Shown: positions 34,584 through 45,054, counted from the stretch's first letter. The stretch: DNA of 46,085 bases from Beijerinckiaceae bacterium (GCA_025458025.1 JALOTF010000011.1:1-46085); one strand, 5' to 3'. Numbers and translations: made by a program. The notes: generated by a model not told the origin, from the letters alone.

Positions 34584-34614
34584 CGTCATGGCCGGAACAA
34601 GTCCGGCCATGACG
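34584..34614. repeat. Perfect inverted repeat, 13-bp arms, REP-like
   Basis: CGTCATGGCCGGA (34584-34596) and TCCGGCCATGACG (34602-34614) flank the 5-base spacer ACAAG. It lies between clpB and the EamA gene. There is no T run, so it is not an ordinary terminator. Its form is like the short dispersed extragenic palindromes I know from Rhizobiales genomes. A 13-bp perfect arm is not expected by chance in 46 kb. Confidence 0.65.
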
Positions 34615-34625
34615 CTTCAAATTGC

Positions 34626-37247
34626 TTAGTTCAACATGGACTTGGGCGGCGGCACCTCGCCGTCGAGCGAAACATGCTCGCCCACGCGCAAGGCGCCCGC
34701 TTCCACGCTGATCGGCACGGTCTCGCCATCCCTCACCTTGCCGGCGAGGATGAGGCCCGCGAGCGGATCCTGCACGTTCTTCTGGATCACGCGCTTCAGC
34801 GGGCGCGCGCCATAAGCGGGGTCGTAGCCCTTGTCGGCGAGCCAGTCGCGCGCAGCAGGCGCAAGCTCGATCACGAGCTTGCGATCCTCCACGAGCTGGC
34901 GCAAACGACCCATCTGGATATCGACAATCGCACCCATATCCGCCCGCTTCAGACGCTGGAATAGCACGATCTCGTCGATGCGGTTCAGGAATTCCGGCCG
35001 GAATGCCGCCCGCAACGCCGCCATCACCAGACCGCGCGCCTGATCCACGCCCTCCTCTTCACCGAGGCTCACGAGATATTCCGCGCCGAGGTTGGAGGTC
35101 ATGATGATGAGCGTGTTGCGGAAATCGACCGTGCGGCCCTGACCATCGGTCAGGCGGCCATCATCGAGCACCTGCAGGAGCACGTTGAAGACATCCGGGT
35201 GCGCCTTTTCCACCTCGTCGAACAGCACGACCTGATAGGGCCGGCGCCGCACGGCTTCGGTGAGCGCACCGCCCTCCTCGTAGCCGACATAGCCCGGAGG
35301 CGCGCCGATGAGGCGGGCAACCGAGTGCTTCTCCATGTACTCGCTCATATCGAGGCGCACGAGCGCATGCTCGTCATCGAACAGGAACGACGCGAGAGCC
35401 TTGGTGAGCTCGGTCTTGCCGACACCTGTGGGCCCGAGAAACATGAAGGACCCGATTGGCCGGTTGGGGTCCTGCAACCCGGCCCGCGCGCGGCGCACGG
35501 CAGTCGAAACGGCCTCCACCGCCTCGCGCTGGCCCACGACGCGCTTGCCGAGCTCCTCCTCCATGCGGAGCAGCTTCTCACGCTCGCCGGCGAGCATCCG
35601 GTCCACGGGAATGCCCGTCCAGCGCGAGACGACCTGCGCGATGGAATCTGGCGTGACACTCTCGGAAATCAGCGCGCCGGCTTTCGCAGCCTCTTCCAGA
35701 GCCGCAAGCTTCTTCTCCAGCTGCGGAATGGTGGAATAGGCGAGTTCACCGGCTTTCGCGAATTCACCCTGCCGCTGGGCGCGCTCGAGTTCAGCGCGCT
35801 TCTGGTCGAGTTCACCCTTGATGCGCTGCGCCTCGCCGAGCTTGTCCTTCTCCGCACGCCACGCGGTGGTGAGGGAGGCAGATTTCTCCTCGAGTTCGGC
35901 GAGTTCAGCCGAAAGCTTCACAAGCCGATCTTGTGAGGCCTCGTCCTTCTCGCGGCGCAGGGCCTCCTGCTCGATGCGGAGGCGGATGATCTCGCGATCG
36001 AGCGAATCGAGGTCCTCGGGCTTGGAATCGACCTGCATGCGCAACCGCGCCGCCGCCTCATCCACGAGGTCGATGGCTTTGTCCGGCAGGAAGCGATCCG
36101 TGATGTAGCGGTTCGAAAGCGTCGCCGCCGCCACAAGCGCGGAATCGGTGATGCGCACGCCATGATGCAATTCGTATTTCTCGCGGATGCCGCGGAGAAT
36201 CGAAATGGCATCCTCGACATTGGGCTCGCTTACGAAAACCGGCTGGAAACGACGGGCCAAGGCCGCGTCCTTCTCCACATGCTTGCGGTATTCATCGAGC
36301 GTGGTGGCACCCACGCAGTGGAGCTCGCCGCGCGCCAGAGCCGGCTTCAGCAGGTTCGAGGCATCCATCGCGCCATCGGCCTTGCCAGCACCCACCAGCG
36401 TGTGCATCTCGTCGATGAAGAGGATCACCCCGCCATCAGACGCCGTAACTTCCGCGAGCACAGCCTTCAAGCGCTCCTCGAACTCGCCGCGATATTTCGC
36501 GCCCGCAATCAGCGAGCCCATGTCGAGAGCGAGCAATGCCTTGTCCTTGAGGCTTTCGGGCACATCCCCGTTGATGATGCGAAGCGCGAGGCCTTCCACG
36601 ATGGCCGTCTTGCCCACGCCGGGTTCGCCGATCAGCACCGGGTTGTTCTTGGTACGGCGCGAGAGCACCTGGATGGTGCGGCGGATTTCCTCGTCGCGGC
36701 CAATGACGGGATCAAGCTTGCCCGAACGCGCCGCCTCCGTGAGGTCGCGGGCATATTTCTTCAGCGCATCATACTGGTTCTCGGCCGTAGCGGAATCGGC
36801 CTTGCGCCCCTTGCGAATGGTCTCGATCGCCGCATTCAGCTTCTGTGGCGTCACGCCCGCGCTGGCGAGCGCCTTGCCTGCAGCATTGTCCTTCTCCAGC
36901 GCGAGCGCGAGCAGCAGGCGTTCCACGGTCACGAAGCTGTCACCGGCCTTTTCGGCGGCCTTCTCGGCGGTTTCGAACACGCGCGCGAGCGGCGGCGTGA
37001 GATAAAGCCCGCCCGAGCCCCCTTCCACCTTCGGTGTCTTCGCGAGCACGGCCTCGACTGCGCGCCGCGCATCGGCAGAGCGTCCGCCCGCCGCGTCGAT
37101 CAGCCCGGCCGCGAGGCCCTGATCGTCATCAAGCAGCGCCTTGAGAACATGCTCGGGCGCGAATTGCTGGTGCCCCTCTCGCAGGGCGATGGTCTGCGCA
37201 GCCTGCAGGAAACCTCTGGCCCGCTCGGTATATTTCTCGGTATTCAT
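34626..37247 (-). CDS. clpB: ATP-dependent disaggregase ClpB
   Basis: Hexameric AAA+ chaperone of 873 residues that pulls proteins out of aggregates with DnaK. An N-terminal Clp_N double repeat spans about 1-145. The first AAA domain has Walker A GEPGVGKT (207-214) and Walker [14 protein letters not shown]. The coiled-coil middle domain spans roughly 400-530 (long Glu/Arg/Lys-rich helices), which separates ClpB from ClpA and ClpC. The second AAA domain has [10 protein letters not shown] and [16 protein letters not shown]. All ATPase motifs are intact. GAGGGA precedes the ATG. I found no convincing heat-shock promoter in the 106-bp divergent gap to the MOSC gene. Confidence 0.97.
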   Translation of the reverse strand: MNTEKYTERARGFLQAAQTIALREGHQQFAPEHVLKALLDDDQGLAAGLIDAAGGRSADARRAVEAVLAKTPKVEGGSGGLYLTPPLARVFETAEKAAEKAGDSFVTVERLLLALALEKDNAAGKALASAGVTPQKLNAAIETIRKGRKADSATAENQYDALKKYARDLTEAARSGKLDPVIGRDEEIRRTIQVLSRRTKNNPVLIGEPGVGKTAIVEGLALRIINGDVPESLKDKALLALDMGSLIAGAKYRGEFEERLKAVLAEVTASDGGVILFIDEMHTLVGAGKADGAMDASNLLKPALARGELHCVGATTLDEYRKHVEKDAALARRFQPVFVSEPNVEDAISILRGIREKYELHHGVRITDSALVAAATLSNRYITDRFLPDKAIDLVDEAAARLRMQVDSKPEDLDSLDREIIRLRIEQEALRREKDEASQDRLVKLSAELAELEEKSASLTTAWRAEKDKLGEAQRIKGELDQKRAELERAQRQGEFAKAGELAYSTIPQLEKKLAALEEAAKAGALISESVTPDSIAQVVSRWTGIPVDRMLAGEREKLLRMEEELGKRVVGQREAVEAVSTAVRRARAGLQDPNRPIGSFMFLGPTGVGKTELTKALASFLFDDEHALVRLDMSEYMEKHSVARLIGAPPGYVGYEEGGALTEAVRRRPYQVVLFDEVEKAHPDVFNVLLQVLDDGRLTDGQGRTVDFRNTLIIMTSNLGAEYLVSLGEEEGVDQARGLVMAALRAAFRPEFLNRIDEIVLFQRLKRADMGAIVDIQMGRLRQLVEDRKLVIELAPAARDWLADKGYDPAYGARPLKRVIQKNVQDPLAGLILAGKVRDGETVPISVEAGALRVGEHVSLDGEVPPPKSMLN

Positions 37248-37353
37248 GCTCTTCCCTCATTCGGCGAAGTGGCGACCGTCCCGCTCTGGCAACGGCTGTT
37301 CTCCCGCAATGTAGGTGTGACTAATCCGCAACAAAAGGGGCAGGATCAAAGGA

Positions 37354-38130
37354 ATGTCGGAAAACGCAATCGCGCGGCTCGCTGCCCTATACCGCTACCC
37401 CGTGAAGGGCCTCTCGCCGGAAGCGATCTCCGAAGCGCATCTCACGGAAGGCGGGCATTTTCCGGGCGACCGGATGATGGCGATCGAGAACGGACCCTCG
37501 GGTTTCGACCCGGCCACGCCCGAGCATCTGCCTAAGCAGAAATTCCTGATGCTCATGCGCAACGAGAAGCTCGCGCGCATCGAAACCCGCTTCGACGATG
37601 CCACGCGCCGCCTCACCCTGAAGCAGGGGGGCGCCGTTGTGGCGAGCGGCGTGGTGGATGACGTAGTCGGACGCGCGGCTATCGAGCGCTTCTTCGAAAG
37701 CTATATGGGTGACGACATGCGTGGCCCAGCCCGGCTGCTCGTGGCGCCCCAGGGTCATCGCTTCATGGATTCGCGGTCCGGATTTCTCTCGATCATCAAC
37801 AAGGCGAGCGTGGAGGCGATTGCCCAACTCGCGAACCGCGCAAGCATCGACCCGCTGCGCTTCCGGGGGAACCTGCTGGTGGAGGGCCTCGCGCCCTGGG
37901 CCGAGTTCGACCTCGTGGGTCAGCGGGTGCGCATGGGCGAGGCGGAACTGGAGATCACCAAGCGCATCGACCGCTGTGCCGCCACCGATGTCGATCCGCG
38001 CGCCGGGCTCCGCGACCTCCGGATGGTCGCCCTGCTGGAGCAGAATCTCGGGCATCACGATTGCGGAATCTATGCGCGGGTCATCCGCTCCGGCACCATC
38101 CGGCCCAGTGATCAACTGAGCGTGCTCTGA
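37354..38130 (+). CDS. MOSC domain-containing protein
   Basis: Protein of 258 residues with an N-terminal MOSC beta-barrel (LAALYRYPVKGLSPE, then DRMMAI) and a C-terminal MOSC domain. The conserved cysteine C208 in RIDRCAATDVDP is the residue that carries sulfur or the molybdenum-cofactor ligand in this family (as in mARC and YcbX-like proteins). LLVEGLAPWAEFDLVG also fits. There is no ferredoxin domain, so it differs from YcbX. It may bind molybdenum cofactor or handle sulfur. The substrate is unknown. It is divergent from clpB. Confidence 0.87.
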   Translation: MSENAIARLAALYRYPVKGLSPEAISEAHLTEGGHFPGDRMMAIENGPSGFDPATPEHLPKQKFLMLMRNEKLARIETRFDDATRRLTLKQGGAVVASGVVDDVVGRAAIERFFESYMGDDMRGPARLLVAPQGHRFMDSRSGFLSIINKASVEAIAQLANRASIDPLRFRGNLLVEGLAPWAEFDLVGQRVRMGEAELEITKRIDRCAATDVDPRAGLRDLRMVALLEQNLGHHDCGIYARVIRSGTIRPSDQLSVL

Positions 38131-38133
38131 ACC

Positions 38134-38159
38134 GAAAAAGGGCGGCTGGAGCCGCCCTT
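38134..38159 (-). terminator. Rho-independent terminator after the DUF4167 gene
   Basis: The stem AAGGGCGGC (38138-38146) pairs with GCCGCCCTT (38151-38159). On the minus strand the stem runs directly into five T residues (complement of 38135-38139). The plus-strand side lacks a T run, so it mainly serves the minus-strand gene and only weakly the MOSC gene. Confidence 0.75.
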
Positions 38160-38181
38160 GAACATCAAATTTCCGGGCCGA

Positions 38182-38994
38182 TCAGGCCTCGGCATCCCCA
38201 TCACCCGCGAGCGCGCCTTCCGGGCGGCCCGGACGACCGCGCCGGCGACGACGATGGCGGAAGGACCCGCGACCGTCTTCCCCCTCGCCAGCCTCGGGCG
38301 GACCCTCGACATCCCCTTCCGGGCCCGGCGTGCGGGCCGGCATGGTGAGGAAAGCCGGCAGATCAGGCTGTTCGCCCGTGCCTTCGGCCTCGACCGGCGG
38401 GCGGCGTGGCGGCTGGAAACGCTCGTTGTCACGGAACCGATTGCGATCCCGATCGCGATCATGGCGACCGCCGCGGCGATCGTCGCGCCCGCGATCCTCA
38501 CGCGGGGGCCGCGGCTGGAAACCACCTTCGCCACCCATGCGCGGTTGCGGCTGGCCTTCGCCACCCTCGCCTTCGCCGGGCTGATCACCGGAAGCGAATT
38601 CGCCACCCTGGCGTTCGCCACTATGGCCGAAGCCGTTGCCGTTCTGCTGCTGCATGGCCTGCGGCGAACGGAAGGTGAAGCGATCCGAGGAGGGATCGAA
38701 ATCGTCATCATCGTCATCGCGATCATCGGCCTGGCCGGAGAGGGCGGCCTGCTGGGCCTGAACGGCGGCAGCGATGAGGCGGTAATAATGCTCGGCATGC
38801 TGGAGATAGCTCTCAGCGGCCACCGGATCACCGGAGAGATGGGCATCGCGCGCCAGCTGGGTGTATTTCTCGGCAATATGCTGGGCGGTGCCGCGCACCT
38901 TCACATCCGGACCATTCGATTCATACGAACGCGTCAACGGATTGGGCCCGCGACGGTTGCGACCCCGCATGCGCTTGTTCTGTCCTGGTCTCAT
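38182..38994 (-). CDS. DUF4167 family, low-complexity putative nucleic-acid-binding protein
   Basis: Protein of 270 residues found mainly in Rhizobiales. The conserved N-terminal block is MRPGQNKRMRGRNRRGPNPL followed by TRSYESNGPDVKVRGTAQHI and a helical AESYLQHAEHYYRLIAAAVQ. The rest is disordered: a six-Asp run, Gly/Gln/Glu-rich parts, an Arg/Asp-rich RGGRHDRDRDRNRFRDN and a basic tail with RHRRRRRGRPGRP. The function is not known. The RG-rich make-up suggests RNA binding, and it sits next to prmC-prfA. I chose the ATG at 38994 because conservation starts there. An in-frame ATG at 39054 would add 20 residues. Confidence 0.85.
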   Translation of the reverse strand: MRPGQNKRMRGRNRRGPNPLTRSYESNGPDVKVRGTAQHIAEKYTQLARDAHLSGDPVAAESYLQHAEHYYRLIAAAVQAQQAALSGQADDRDDDDDDFDPSSDRFTFRSPQAMQQQNGNGFGHSGERQGGEFASGDQPGEGEGGEGQPQPRMGGEGGFQPRPPREDRGRDDRRGGRHDRDRDRNRFRDNERFQPPRRPPVEAEGTGEQPDLPAFLTMPARTPGPEGDVEGPPEAGEGEDGRGSFRHRRRRRGRPGRPEGALAGDGDAEA

Positions 38995-39293
38995 CCGCTT
39001 TTTCTCGGCTGGCTCTGTTTCGAGGCTGGCGTGGCTTTGCCTGGAGGCTGTCATCAGGGGAACAATGTCCCCGCTACTCGCATCCGGCGCCCCGGAAGGA
39101 GCGCGGGCTCTGCGACAGGTCTTTCGGTCAAGGATCCCGGCTCTGCCGGCTCAATCAGCGTGACGGAAAGAGGGATGCTTGTCCCAGCTCACGTCGGATC
39201 CAACCCCCGGACGACCCTGACGCATGCATCACCGATGTTTTCCTTAGCGACTAAAACGCCCCGTTGCAAGCAAGGGAAGGCACGACATTCGTT
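38995..39293. other. Intergenic region, about 300 bp, no gene seen
   Basis: Between the DUF4167 gene and the prmC stop, both on the minus strand. I see no convincing reading frame, RNA gene or strong terminator. It presumably holds the DUF4167 promoter and a longer 5' leader. A plain candidate promoter could not be chosen. Confidence 0.5.
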
Positions 39294-40154
39294 TCATCCC
39301 CGGCAAAAAACATGGCGGGCATGGCCCGCGAGATCTGTGCGGACAAAGAAGTCATGAAATCCCGCCGCACCAAACAGCGCGCTCACATCGTCCGCCTGCC
39401 CGGCACCAACCTCCACTCCCAGCCAGCCGCCGGGGGCGAGGAACGCCCGCGCCCCTGCCGCAATGCGCCGGTAGAAATCGAGCCCGTCCAACCCGCCATC
39501 CAGCGCGAGAGCCGGATCGAAATCACGCACGGCAGGTTCAAGCCCGGCAAGTTCGGCACTCGGAATGTAGGGCGGGTTCGAGAGGATGGCATCGAAAAGG
39601 CCGATCACACCGGCGAAGAGATCCTCTTCATGGAAGGCCACGCGATTGGCCACGCCCAGCGCCTCGGCGTTCGCCCGCGCGACAGCGAGCGCAGCAGGGG
39701 AAACATCCACAGCGACACCCGTCGCCTGAGGAATTTCGGCCAGCAATGTCAGCAGGATCGCCCCGCTGCCGGTGCCGAGATCGAGCAGGCGCGGGCTTCG
39801 CTGGCCCGCGAGGCGCTTCAGCATCTCCTCCACCAGCAATTCGGTCTCGGGACGCGGATCGAGCACATCCGGTGTCACGCGAAAATCGCGACCGTAGAAG
39901 CTGCGTCGCCCCGCAATGCGCGTGAGCGGCTCGCCCGAAAGCGCGCGGGCCAAAGCCGGGCCGAGTGCCTCCATCGCGCTGCCAATCTCGCGATCCGGGT
40001 TCAGAACGATCTCGCCAGGCTCCACACCAAGCGCATCGGCCAGCAGCAGCCGCGCCATGAAGCGGAAATCCTCGAAGCCGGCCTCGCGGAAAGCAGCGGC
40101 CAGCATATCCAGTGCCTCGGCACGTCGCATGCCAGGCCGGAAGGTCCCGCTCAC
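39294..40154 (-). CDS. prmC: Release factor glutamine N5-methyltransferase (PrmC/HemK)
   Basis: SAM-dependent enzyme of 286 residues that methylates the glutamine of the GGQ motif in release factors. The SAM loop is [10 protein letters not shown] (124-133). The catalytic NPPY motif is at 193-196 (SNPPYIPSA), and [12 protein letters not shown] is the conserved linker. The N-terminal helical domain fits release-factor binding. Its GTG start overlaps the prfA stop (GTGA), so enzyme and substrate are translated from one coupled message. Confidence 0.96.
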   Translation of the reverse strand: MSGTFRPGMRRAEALDMLAAAFREAGFEDFRFMARLLLADALGVEPGEIVLNPDREIGSAMEALGPALARALSGEPLTRIAGRRSFYGRDFRVTPDVLDPRPETELLVEEMLKRLAGQRSPRLLDLGTGSGAILLTLLAEIPQATGVAVDVSPAALAVARANAEALGVANRVAFHEEDLFAGVIGLFDAILSNPPYIPSAELAGLEPAVRDFDPALALDGGLDGLDFYRRIAAGARAFLAPGGWLGVEVGAGQADDVSALFGAAGFHDFFVRTDLAGHARHVFCRG

Positions 40155-41236
40155 GCCTCTTCCCCGGCCAGCAGGCGCGCCTGATTCTCTGTGATCACCG
40201 CCTCGATCAGCTCATCCAGGCCGCCGCCCTCCATGATCGCCTCGATCTTGTAGAGCGTGAGGTTGATGCGGTGGTCGGTCACCCGTCCTTGCGGAAAATT
40301 GTAGGTGCGGATGCGCTCGGAGCGATCGCCCGAGCCGATCTGGTCCTTGCGGGCGGCGGCGCGCGCATTGGCGAGGCGCTGGCGCTCCATGTCGAACAGG
40401 CGCGCGCGCAGGATATCCATGGCCCGCGCACGGTTCTTGTGTTGCGAGCGCTCCTCCTGCACGAGAACCGCAAGGCCGGACGGGATATGCGTGATCCGAA
40501 TGGCCGATTCGGTCTTGTTGACGTGCTGGCCGCCCGCGCCCTGCGAACGCATCGTCTCGATGCGCAGATCCGCCTCGTTGATGGAGACATCCACCTCCTC
40601 GGCGATGGGCAGCACGGCAACCGTCGCGGCCGAAGTATGGATGCGCCCCTGCGCCTCGGTTTCCGGCACGCGCTGCACGCGATGCACGCCGGATTCGAAC
40701 TTCAGCCGCGCGAAAGCGCCGTCGCCATGGATCTCCGCGACGATTTCCTTGTAACCGCCCATCGCGCCTTCATTGGCCGAGAGCACCTCGACCTTCCAGC
40801 CCTTCAATTCGGCGTAGCGGGCATACATCCGGAAGAGATTGCCGGCGAAAAGCGAGGCCTCATCCCCGCCCGTGCCCGCGCGCACTTCAAGGATAACCGA
40901 GCGATCATCGGCAGAATCGCGTGGCAGCAGGCCAAGCCGGATGACCTGCACGAGCCGGTCATGCTCGGCCTGAAGGCTCGCGAGTTCCTCCGTCGCCATG
41001 GCGCGCATTTCGGCATCGGTTGAGGCATCGGCGAGCATCTCGCAGGTCGAGGCGATATCCGCTGCCACGCGACGCTCGGCGGCGATGGCATGCACCAGCG
41101 GACCCAGCGCGGCAATCTCCTTCGAGAGCGCGACGATGCTCGTTGCATCGCTGGTATTGGCCAAACGCGCTTCCAGATCGGCATGCTTCGCTGAAATGGC
41201 ATCCAGCTTCTCGCGGGGGAGAACGATTTCACTCAT
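40151..41236 (-). CDS. prfA: Peptide chain release factor 1
   Basis: RF1 of 361 residues, recognising UAA and UAG stop codons. The GGQ motif is at 235-237 in [10 protein letters not shown]. The stop-codon-reading tripeptide is PET at 191-193 ([11 protein letters not shown]), of the RF1 PxT form rather than the RF2 SPF form. [14 protein letters not shown] is also typical. Upstream ptsP ends 12 bases away, and prmC follows with a GTGA overlap, so ptsP-prfA-prmC may be one unit. Confidence 0.97.
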   Translation of the reverse strand: MSEIVLPREKLDAISAKHADLEARLANTSDATSIVALSKEIAALGPLVHAIAAERRVAADIASTCEMLADASTDAEMRAMATEELASLQAEHDRLVQVIRLGLLPRDSADDRSVILEVRAGTGGDEASLFAGNLFRMYARYAELKGWKVEVLSANEGAMGGYKEIVAEIHGDGAFARLKFESGVHRVQRVPETEAQGRIHTSAATVAVLPIAEEVDVSINEADLRIETMRSQGAGGQHVNKTESAIRITHIPSGLAVLVQEERSQHKNRARAMDILRARLFDMERQRLANARAAARKDQIGSGDRSERIRTYNFPQGRVTDHRINLTLYKIEAIMEGGGLDELIEAVITENQARLLAGEEA

Positions 41237-41248
41237 GGGAAATGCCGG

Positions 41249-43519
41249 CTACGAAGCCAGCTCGCCTTTCGGCAGGAAGGGCTTCAGCTTCTGGCGCAGG
41301 GCCGGTGCATCGACACCCGCCGCCACCGCCTCGCGCACGATGGCCTCGACCGTTGCGATTTCGAGCCCCTGCAACATCGCCTTGAAGGGACCGATGCCCG
41401 AGGGTGACACCGAGAATGCCCGGAAGCCGAGCGCGATGAGCGCCAGGGCTTCAGCCGGACGCCCCGCGATCTCGCCGCAGATGGAAACAGGCGTGCCTGT
41501 CGCTTGCGCCTTGTCGGCCACCTTGCCCAGCGCCCGCAGGAAGGAGGGATGCAGCGGATCAAAACGGCTCGAGACCATCGCATTGTCGCGATCAACCGCG
41601 AACATGAACTGCATCAGGTCATTCGTGCCGATCGAGATGAAATCCGCCTTCTCGAACACGCGATCGAGGTCAAACAGCAACGAAGGCACTTCGAGCATCA
41701 CGCCCAGTTGTACGGTCTTCGGACCCGGCTGGCCAAGGCGACGCTGGCGCTCGCGCTCGCGGCCCAGCATGGCCTTCGCGGCATCAAGCTCCTCCACCAC
41801 CGACACCATCGGCAGCATGATCTTGAGGTCGCGATCCTTCGCGGCGGCTAGCAGGGCGCGGAGCTGCGTGCGCAGGAGCGCGGGCCGGTCCAACCCGATG
41901 CGCACAGCGCGCCATCCCAAAGCCGGGTTCTCTTCCTCCACCTGCTTCAGGTAAGGCAGCACCTTGTCGCCACCGATATCGAGCGTGCGGAAGGTGACCG
42001 GACGCCGCCCGGCAATATCAATGATCGACCGATAAAGCGCTTCCTGCGCCTGCGCGCGCGGCAGCGACGGCGCGACCATGAACAGGATTTCCGTGCGGAA
42101 GAGCCCGATGCCATTGGCGCCGGTTTCATCGAGGTTCGCCATATCGATCAGCAGGCCCGCATTCATCTGCAGGTCGATCGAAACGCCGTCCTTCGTGCGA
42201 GCCGGCTGGTCACGCAGGGCACGATACTGCTCCTGCCGGCGGGCGCGCAAGCGCGCCTTCTCGGCGTAAGCCGATTGCACATCGGCGGAAGGGCGCACCT
42301 GCACCTCGCCCGTGGTGCCATCCACGATGATCGCATCACCTTGCTCGACAAGGCCGACAATGCCCTCCACGCGGCCCACGGTGGGGATGCCCAGCGCGCG
42401 GGCGACAATCGCCACATGGCTGGTGGAACCGCCCTCCTCCAGCACGAGGCCGCGCAGGCGCTGGCGCTGGTAATCGAGCAAAGCCGCCGGCCCCATGGCA
42501 CGGGCCACGAGAATGGCATTTTCCGGCAGCTTGTCCGACGAGATGGTGAAGGCCGCGCCGGTGAGTTCGTGCAGCAGGCGGTTCGCGAGATCATCGAGAT
42601 CGTGCAGACGCTCGCGCAAGTAGGGGTCGGTCTGGCGCAGCAGGCGCGCGCGCGCATCGGATTGCACACGCTCCACTGCCGCTTCTGCCGTGAGGCCGGT
42701 ATTGATGGCTTCCTGCAAACGTCGGATCCAGCCGCGATCATGCGCGAACATGCGAAAGGTTTCGAGCACATCGCGATGCTCGCCCGCCCCGCCGAGAGAG
42801 CCCACTTCCATCAGGTCATCGATGGAGGCGCGCATCTTCTCCATCGCCGCGTTCAGCCGGCGAAGCTCCTCCTGCGGATCATCCGCGACGAGGTTCTTGA
42901 TCTCGATGCGTGGCTCATGGAGCACAGCATGGCCCAGGCCCACGCCTTCCGCGATGGACTGCCCGGCGAGCGTCAACGCCCGGCGGATGGCCGTGCCACC
43001 CGAGCCGGGGCGTGCGAGGGCTTCGAGTTCGCCGCCTGCCACGAGTTCCGCGAGGATCATCGCGGTGGTTTGCAGCGCTTCCATTTCCTCTTCGGAATAG
43101 GTGCGCTTGGCGCGGTTCTGCACCACGAGCACGCCCAGCGTGTTGCCCGCGCGCAGAATGGGCACACCTGCGAAGGAAGCGTAGATCTCCTCGCCCGTTT
43201 CCGGCTTGTAGGAGAAGGCAGGGTGGTTCTGCGCATCGGCCAAGGCCAGCGGCTCGGCCTCGCGTGCGATGAGGCCCACGAGGCCTTCATCCGCGCGCAT
43301 GGTGGTGAGATGGACCGCCTCGCGGTTCAGGCCCTCGGTGGCATAGAGTTCAAGCGCTCCATCCGCCCGCTTCACATAGACCGAGCACACCTCCGCCACC
43401 ATGTTGGAGGCGATGAGAACGACGATCTTGTCGAGCCGCGCCTGCGCGCTCATCTGCTCCGACATCACCTCGCGGAGGCGACGCAGCAGCAGGCGAGGTC
43501 CGCCGAGCGCTTGGCGCAT
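41249..43519 (-). CDS. ptsP: Phosphoenolpyruvate-protein phosphotransferase PtsP (nitrogen PTS enzyme I)
   Basis: Enzyme I of the nitrogen-related phosphotransferase system, 756 residues. The N-terminal GAF domain (about 25-165) distinguishes EI-Ntr from sugar EI and senses nitrogen status in studied cases. The HPr-binding and phosphohistidine domain has H368 in GGSTSHVAIVARALGIP. The C-terminal PEP-binding barrel has GIGLFRTEILFM, LDIGGDKVLPYL, IGTNDLMQFMFA and VSICGEIAG. All catalytic parts are present. It lies 136 bases downstream of lysC and 12 bases upstream of prfA on the same strand, a gene order familiar from Rhizobiales. Confidence 0.96.
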   Translation of the reverse strand: MRQALGGPRLLLRRLREVMSEQMSAQARLDKIVVLIASNMVAEVCSVYVKRADGALELYATEGLNREAVHLTTMRADEGLVGLIAREAEPLALADAQNHPAFSYKPETGEEIYASFAGVPILRAGNTLGVLVVQNRAKRTYSEEEMEALQTTAMILAELVAGGELEALARPGSGGTAIRRALTLAGQSIAEGVGLGHAVLHEPRIEIKNLVADDPQEELRRLNAAMEKMRASIDDLMEVGSLGGAGEHRDVLETFRMFAHDRGWIRRLQEAINTGLTAEAAVERVQSDARARLLRQTDPYLRERLHDLDDLANRLLHELTGAAFTISSDKLPENAILVARAMGPAALLDYQRQRLRGLVLEEGGSTSHVAIVARALGIPTVGRVEGIVGLVEQGDAIIVDGTTGEVQVRPSADVQSAYAEKARLRARRQEQYRALRDQPARTKDGVSIDLQMNAGLLIDMANLDETGANGIGLFRTEILFMVAPSLPRAQAQEALYRSIIDIAGRRPVTFRTLDIGGDKVLPYLKQVEEENPALGWRAVRIGLDRPALLRTQLRALLAAAKDRDLKIMLPMVSVVEELDAAKAMLGRERERQRRLGQPGPKTVQLGVMLEVPSLLFDLDRVFEKADFISIGTNDLMQFMFAVDRDNAMVSSRFDPLHPSFLRALGKVADKAQATGTPVSICGEIAGRPAEALALIALGFRAFSVSPSGIGPFKAMLQGLEIATVEAIVREAVAAGVDAPALRQKLKPFLPKGELAS

Positions 43520-43655
43520 ATCTCACGATCTCCCTGCCGGACCGGGAGGCGGCACGCGATTCCGCCTCACCCCATCAAGCGAGCTACAACGCCCGGGGCA
43601 AGGCACGCAAGCTTTCGCGCGCCTCCGGGCAGGAAAAGGCGAGGATAGACGGGCT

Positions 43656-44912
43656 TTAAGCCGCGTCCAGGCCATAAAGCGAGTGCAGCGTGCGCACCGC
43701 GAGTTCGGTATAGGCCTGGTCGATCAGCACCGAGAACTTGATCTCGCTGGTGGTGATCGCCCGGATGTTGATGCCCCGATCGGCGAGCGCCTTGAAGGCC
43801 TTCGCGGCCACGCCCGCATGGCTGCGCATGCCGACGCCAATCGCGGAGATCTTCGCCACATCCTGCGCGCCCTCGATCGAGGGATAGCCGATCGTCTCCT
43901 TCTCCTTGGCGAGAACCGCCATGGCGCGGGCATAATCCGCGGAGGGCACGGTGAAGGTGATGTCGGTCGTCTTGCCATCGGGCGAGACGTTCTGGACGAT
44001 CATGTCCACCACGACATTCGCATCCGCAAGCGGAGCAAATACCGCCGCCGCCACGCCCGGCTTGTCCGGCACGTTGCGAAGCGTGATCTGCGCTTCATCC
44101 TTCGAATAGGCGATACCGGTAACGACTTGGCTTTCCACGATTTCCTCCTCGCCGCAGATCAGCGTGCCAGGCTTGGGATTGTTCGGATCATCAAAGGACG
44201 AGCGGACGAAAGTGCGCACATTATGCACCATCGCCACTTCGACGGAACGGACCTGCAGCACCTTGGCACCGGCAGAAGCGAGTTCAAGCATCTCCTCGAA
44301 GGAGACACGATCGAGCCTTTGCGCCTTGGCCACGATGCGCGGATCGGTGGTGTAGACCCCATCGACATCGGTGTAGATATCACAGCGATCGGCCTTGAGG
44401 CCTGCTGCAATCGCCACCGCCGAGGTATCCGAGCCGCCGCGCCCAAGGGTCACGATGCGGCCGGTTTCCTTATGGACACCCTGGAAGCCTGCGACGACCG
44501 CGACTTCCTTGCGCTCGGCAAAACCCTTGAGGATGCCAGCACCGTCAATGCCGGTGATGCGGGCCGAGCCATGTGCATCATCGCCATAGAGCGGGATCTG
44601 CCAGCCCTGCCAGGAGCGCGCGGGAATACCCATCTTGTTCAGCAGCAGCGCGAGGAGACCCGAGGTCACCTGCTCGCCGGAAGCAACGACCGTATCGTAT
44701 TCCGCCTGATCGTAGACAGGATCACCCGAAACCGCGAGTGCCGCTTCCTTGCACCACGCGACGAGTTCATTCGTCTTGCCGGACATGGCAGAAACCACGA
44801 CCGCGACGTCATAACCCGCCTCGACCTCGCGTTTCACGTGCTGAGCGACGTTCTTGATGCGCTCCACATTGGCGACCGAGGTGCCGCCGAACTTCATGAC
44901 GAGACGAGGCAT
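43656..44912 (-). CDS. lysC: Aspartate kinase
   Basis: Monofunctional aspartokinase of 418 residues, the entry to lysine, threonine and methionine synthesis. The kinase domain begins VMKFGGTSVANVERI and has VTLGRGGSDTSAVA and YTDVDGVYTTDPR. Two C-terminal ACT domains (from about residue 265; IAYSKDEAQITLRNVP and ISAIGVGMRSHAGVA) give feedback control. It supplies aspartyl phosphate upstream of metX elsewhere in the window. It is divergent from ubiG, a common arrangement in related genomes. An internal start for a separate beta subunit, as in some bacteria, was not evident. Confidence 0.96.
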   Translation of the reverse strand: MPRLVMKFGGTSVANVERIKNVAQHVKREVEAGYDVAVVVSAMSGKTNELVAWCKEAALAVSGDPVYDQAEYDTVVASGEQVTSGLLALLLNKMGIPARSWQGWQIPLYGDDAHGSARITGIDGAGILKGFAERKEVAVVAGFQGVHKETGRIVTLGRGGSDTSAVAIAAGLKADRCDIYTDVDGVYTTDPRIVAKAQRLDRVSFEEMLELASAGAKVLQVRSVEVAMVHNVRTFVRSSFDDPNNPKPGTLICGEEEIVESQVVTGIAYSKDEAQITLRNVPDKPGVAAAVFAPLADANVVVDMIVQNVSPDGKTTDITFTVPSADYARAMAVLAKEKETIGYPSIEGAQDVAKISAIGVGMRSHAGVAAKAFKALADRGINIRAITTSEIKFSVLIDQAYTELAVRTLHSLYGLDAA

Positions 44913-45054
44913 AGGCTTGAACCTGGACCTTCGCGAAACGGTTTCAACAAGGGTTGGCCGGGGCTATAGAGAGGGGGGGCGGCAAGGTCAATGCAGGCCA
45001 AGCGGGAAGCCCCGCACCGTTGCATTCGCCGCCCCAGAACAAAGGACACGAGAC

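Noticed and set aside
37248-37353. Heat-shock (sigma-32) promoter before clpB
   Set aside because: CTTTTGTTG and CTACATT can be found on the minus strand but fit the alphaproteobacterial consensus poorly.
38861-39163. A plus-strand frame of about 100 codons opposite the DUF4167 start and its upstream gap
   Set aside because: It overlaps the conserved DUF4167 N-terminus on the other strand and has no family-like sequence or ribosome binding site.
44943-44970. Promoter for ubiG: TTCAAC and TATAGA, 16 bases apart
   Set aside because: The -35 match is poor and there is no supporting evidence. I left it out of the features.
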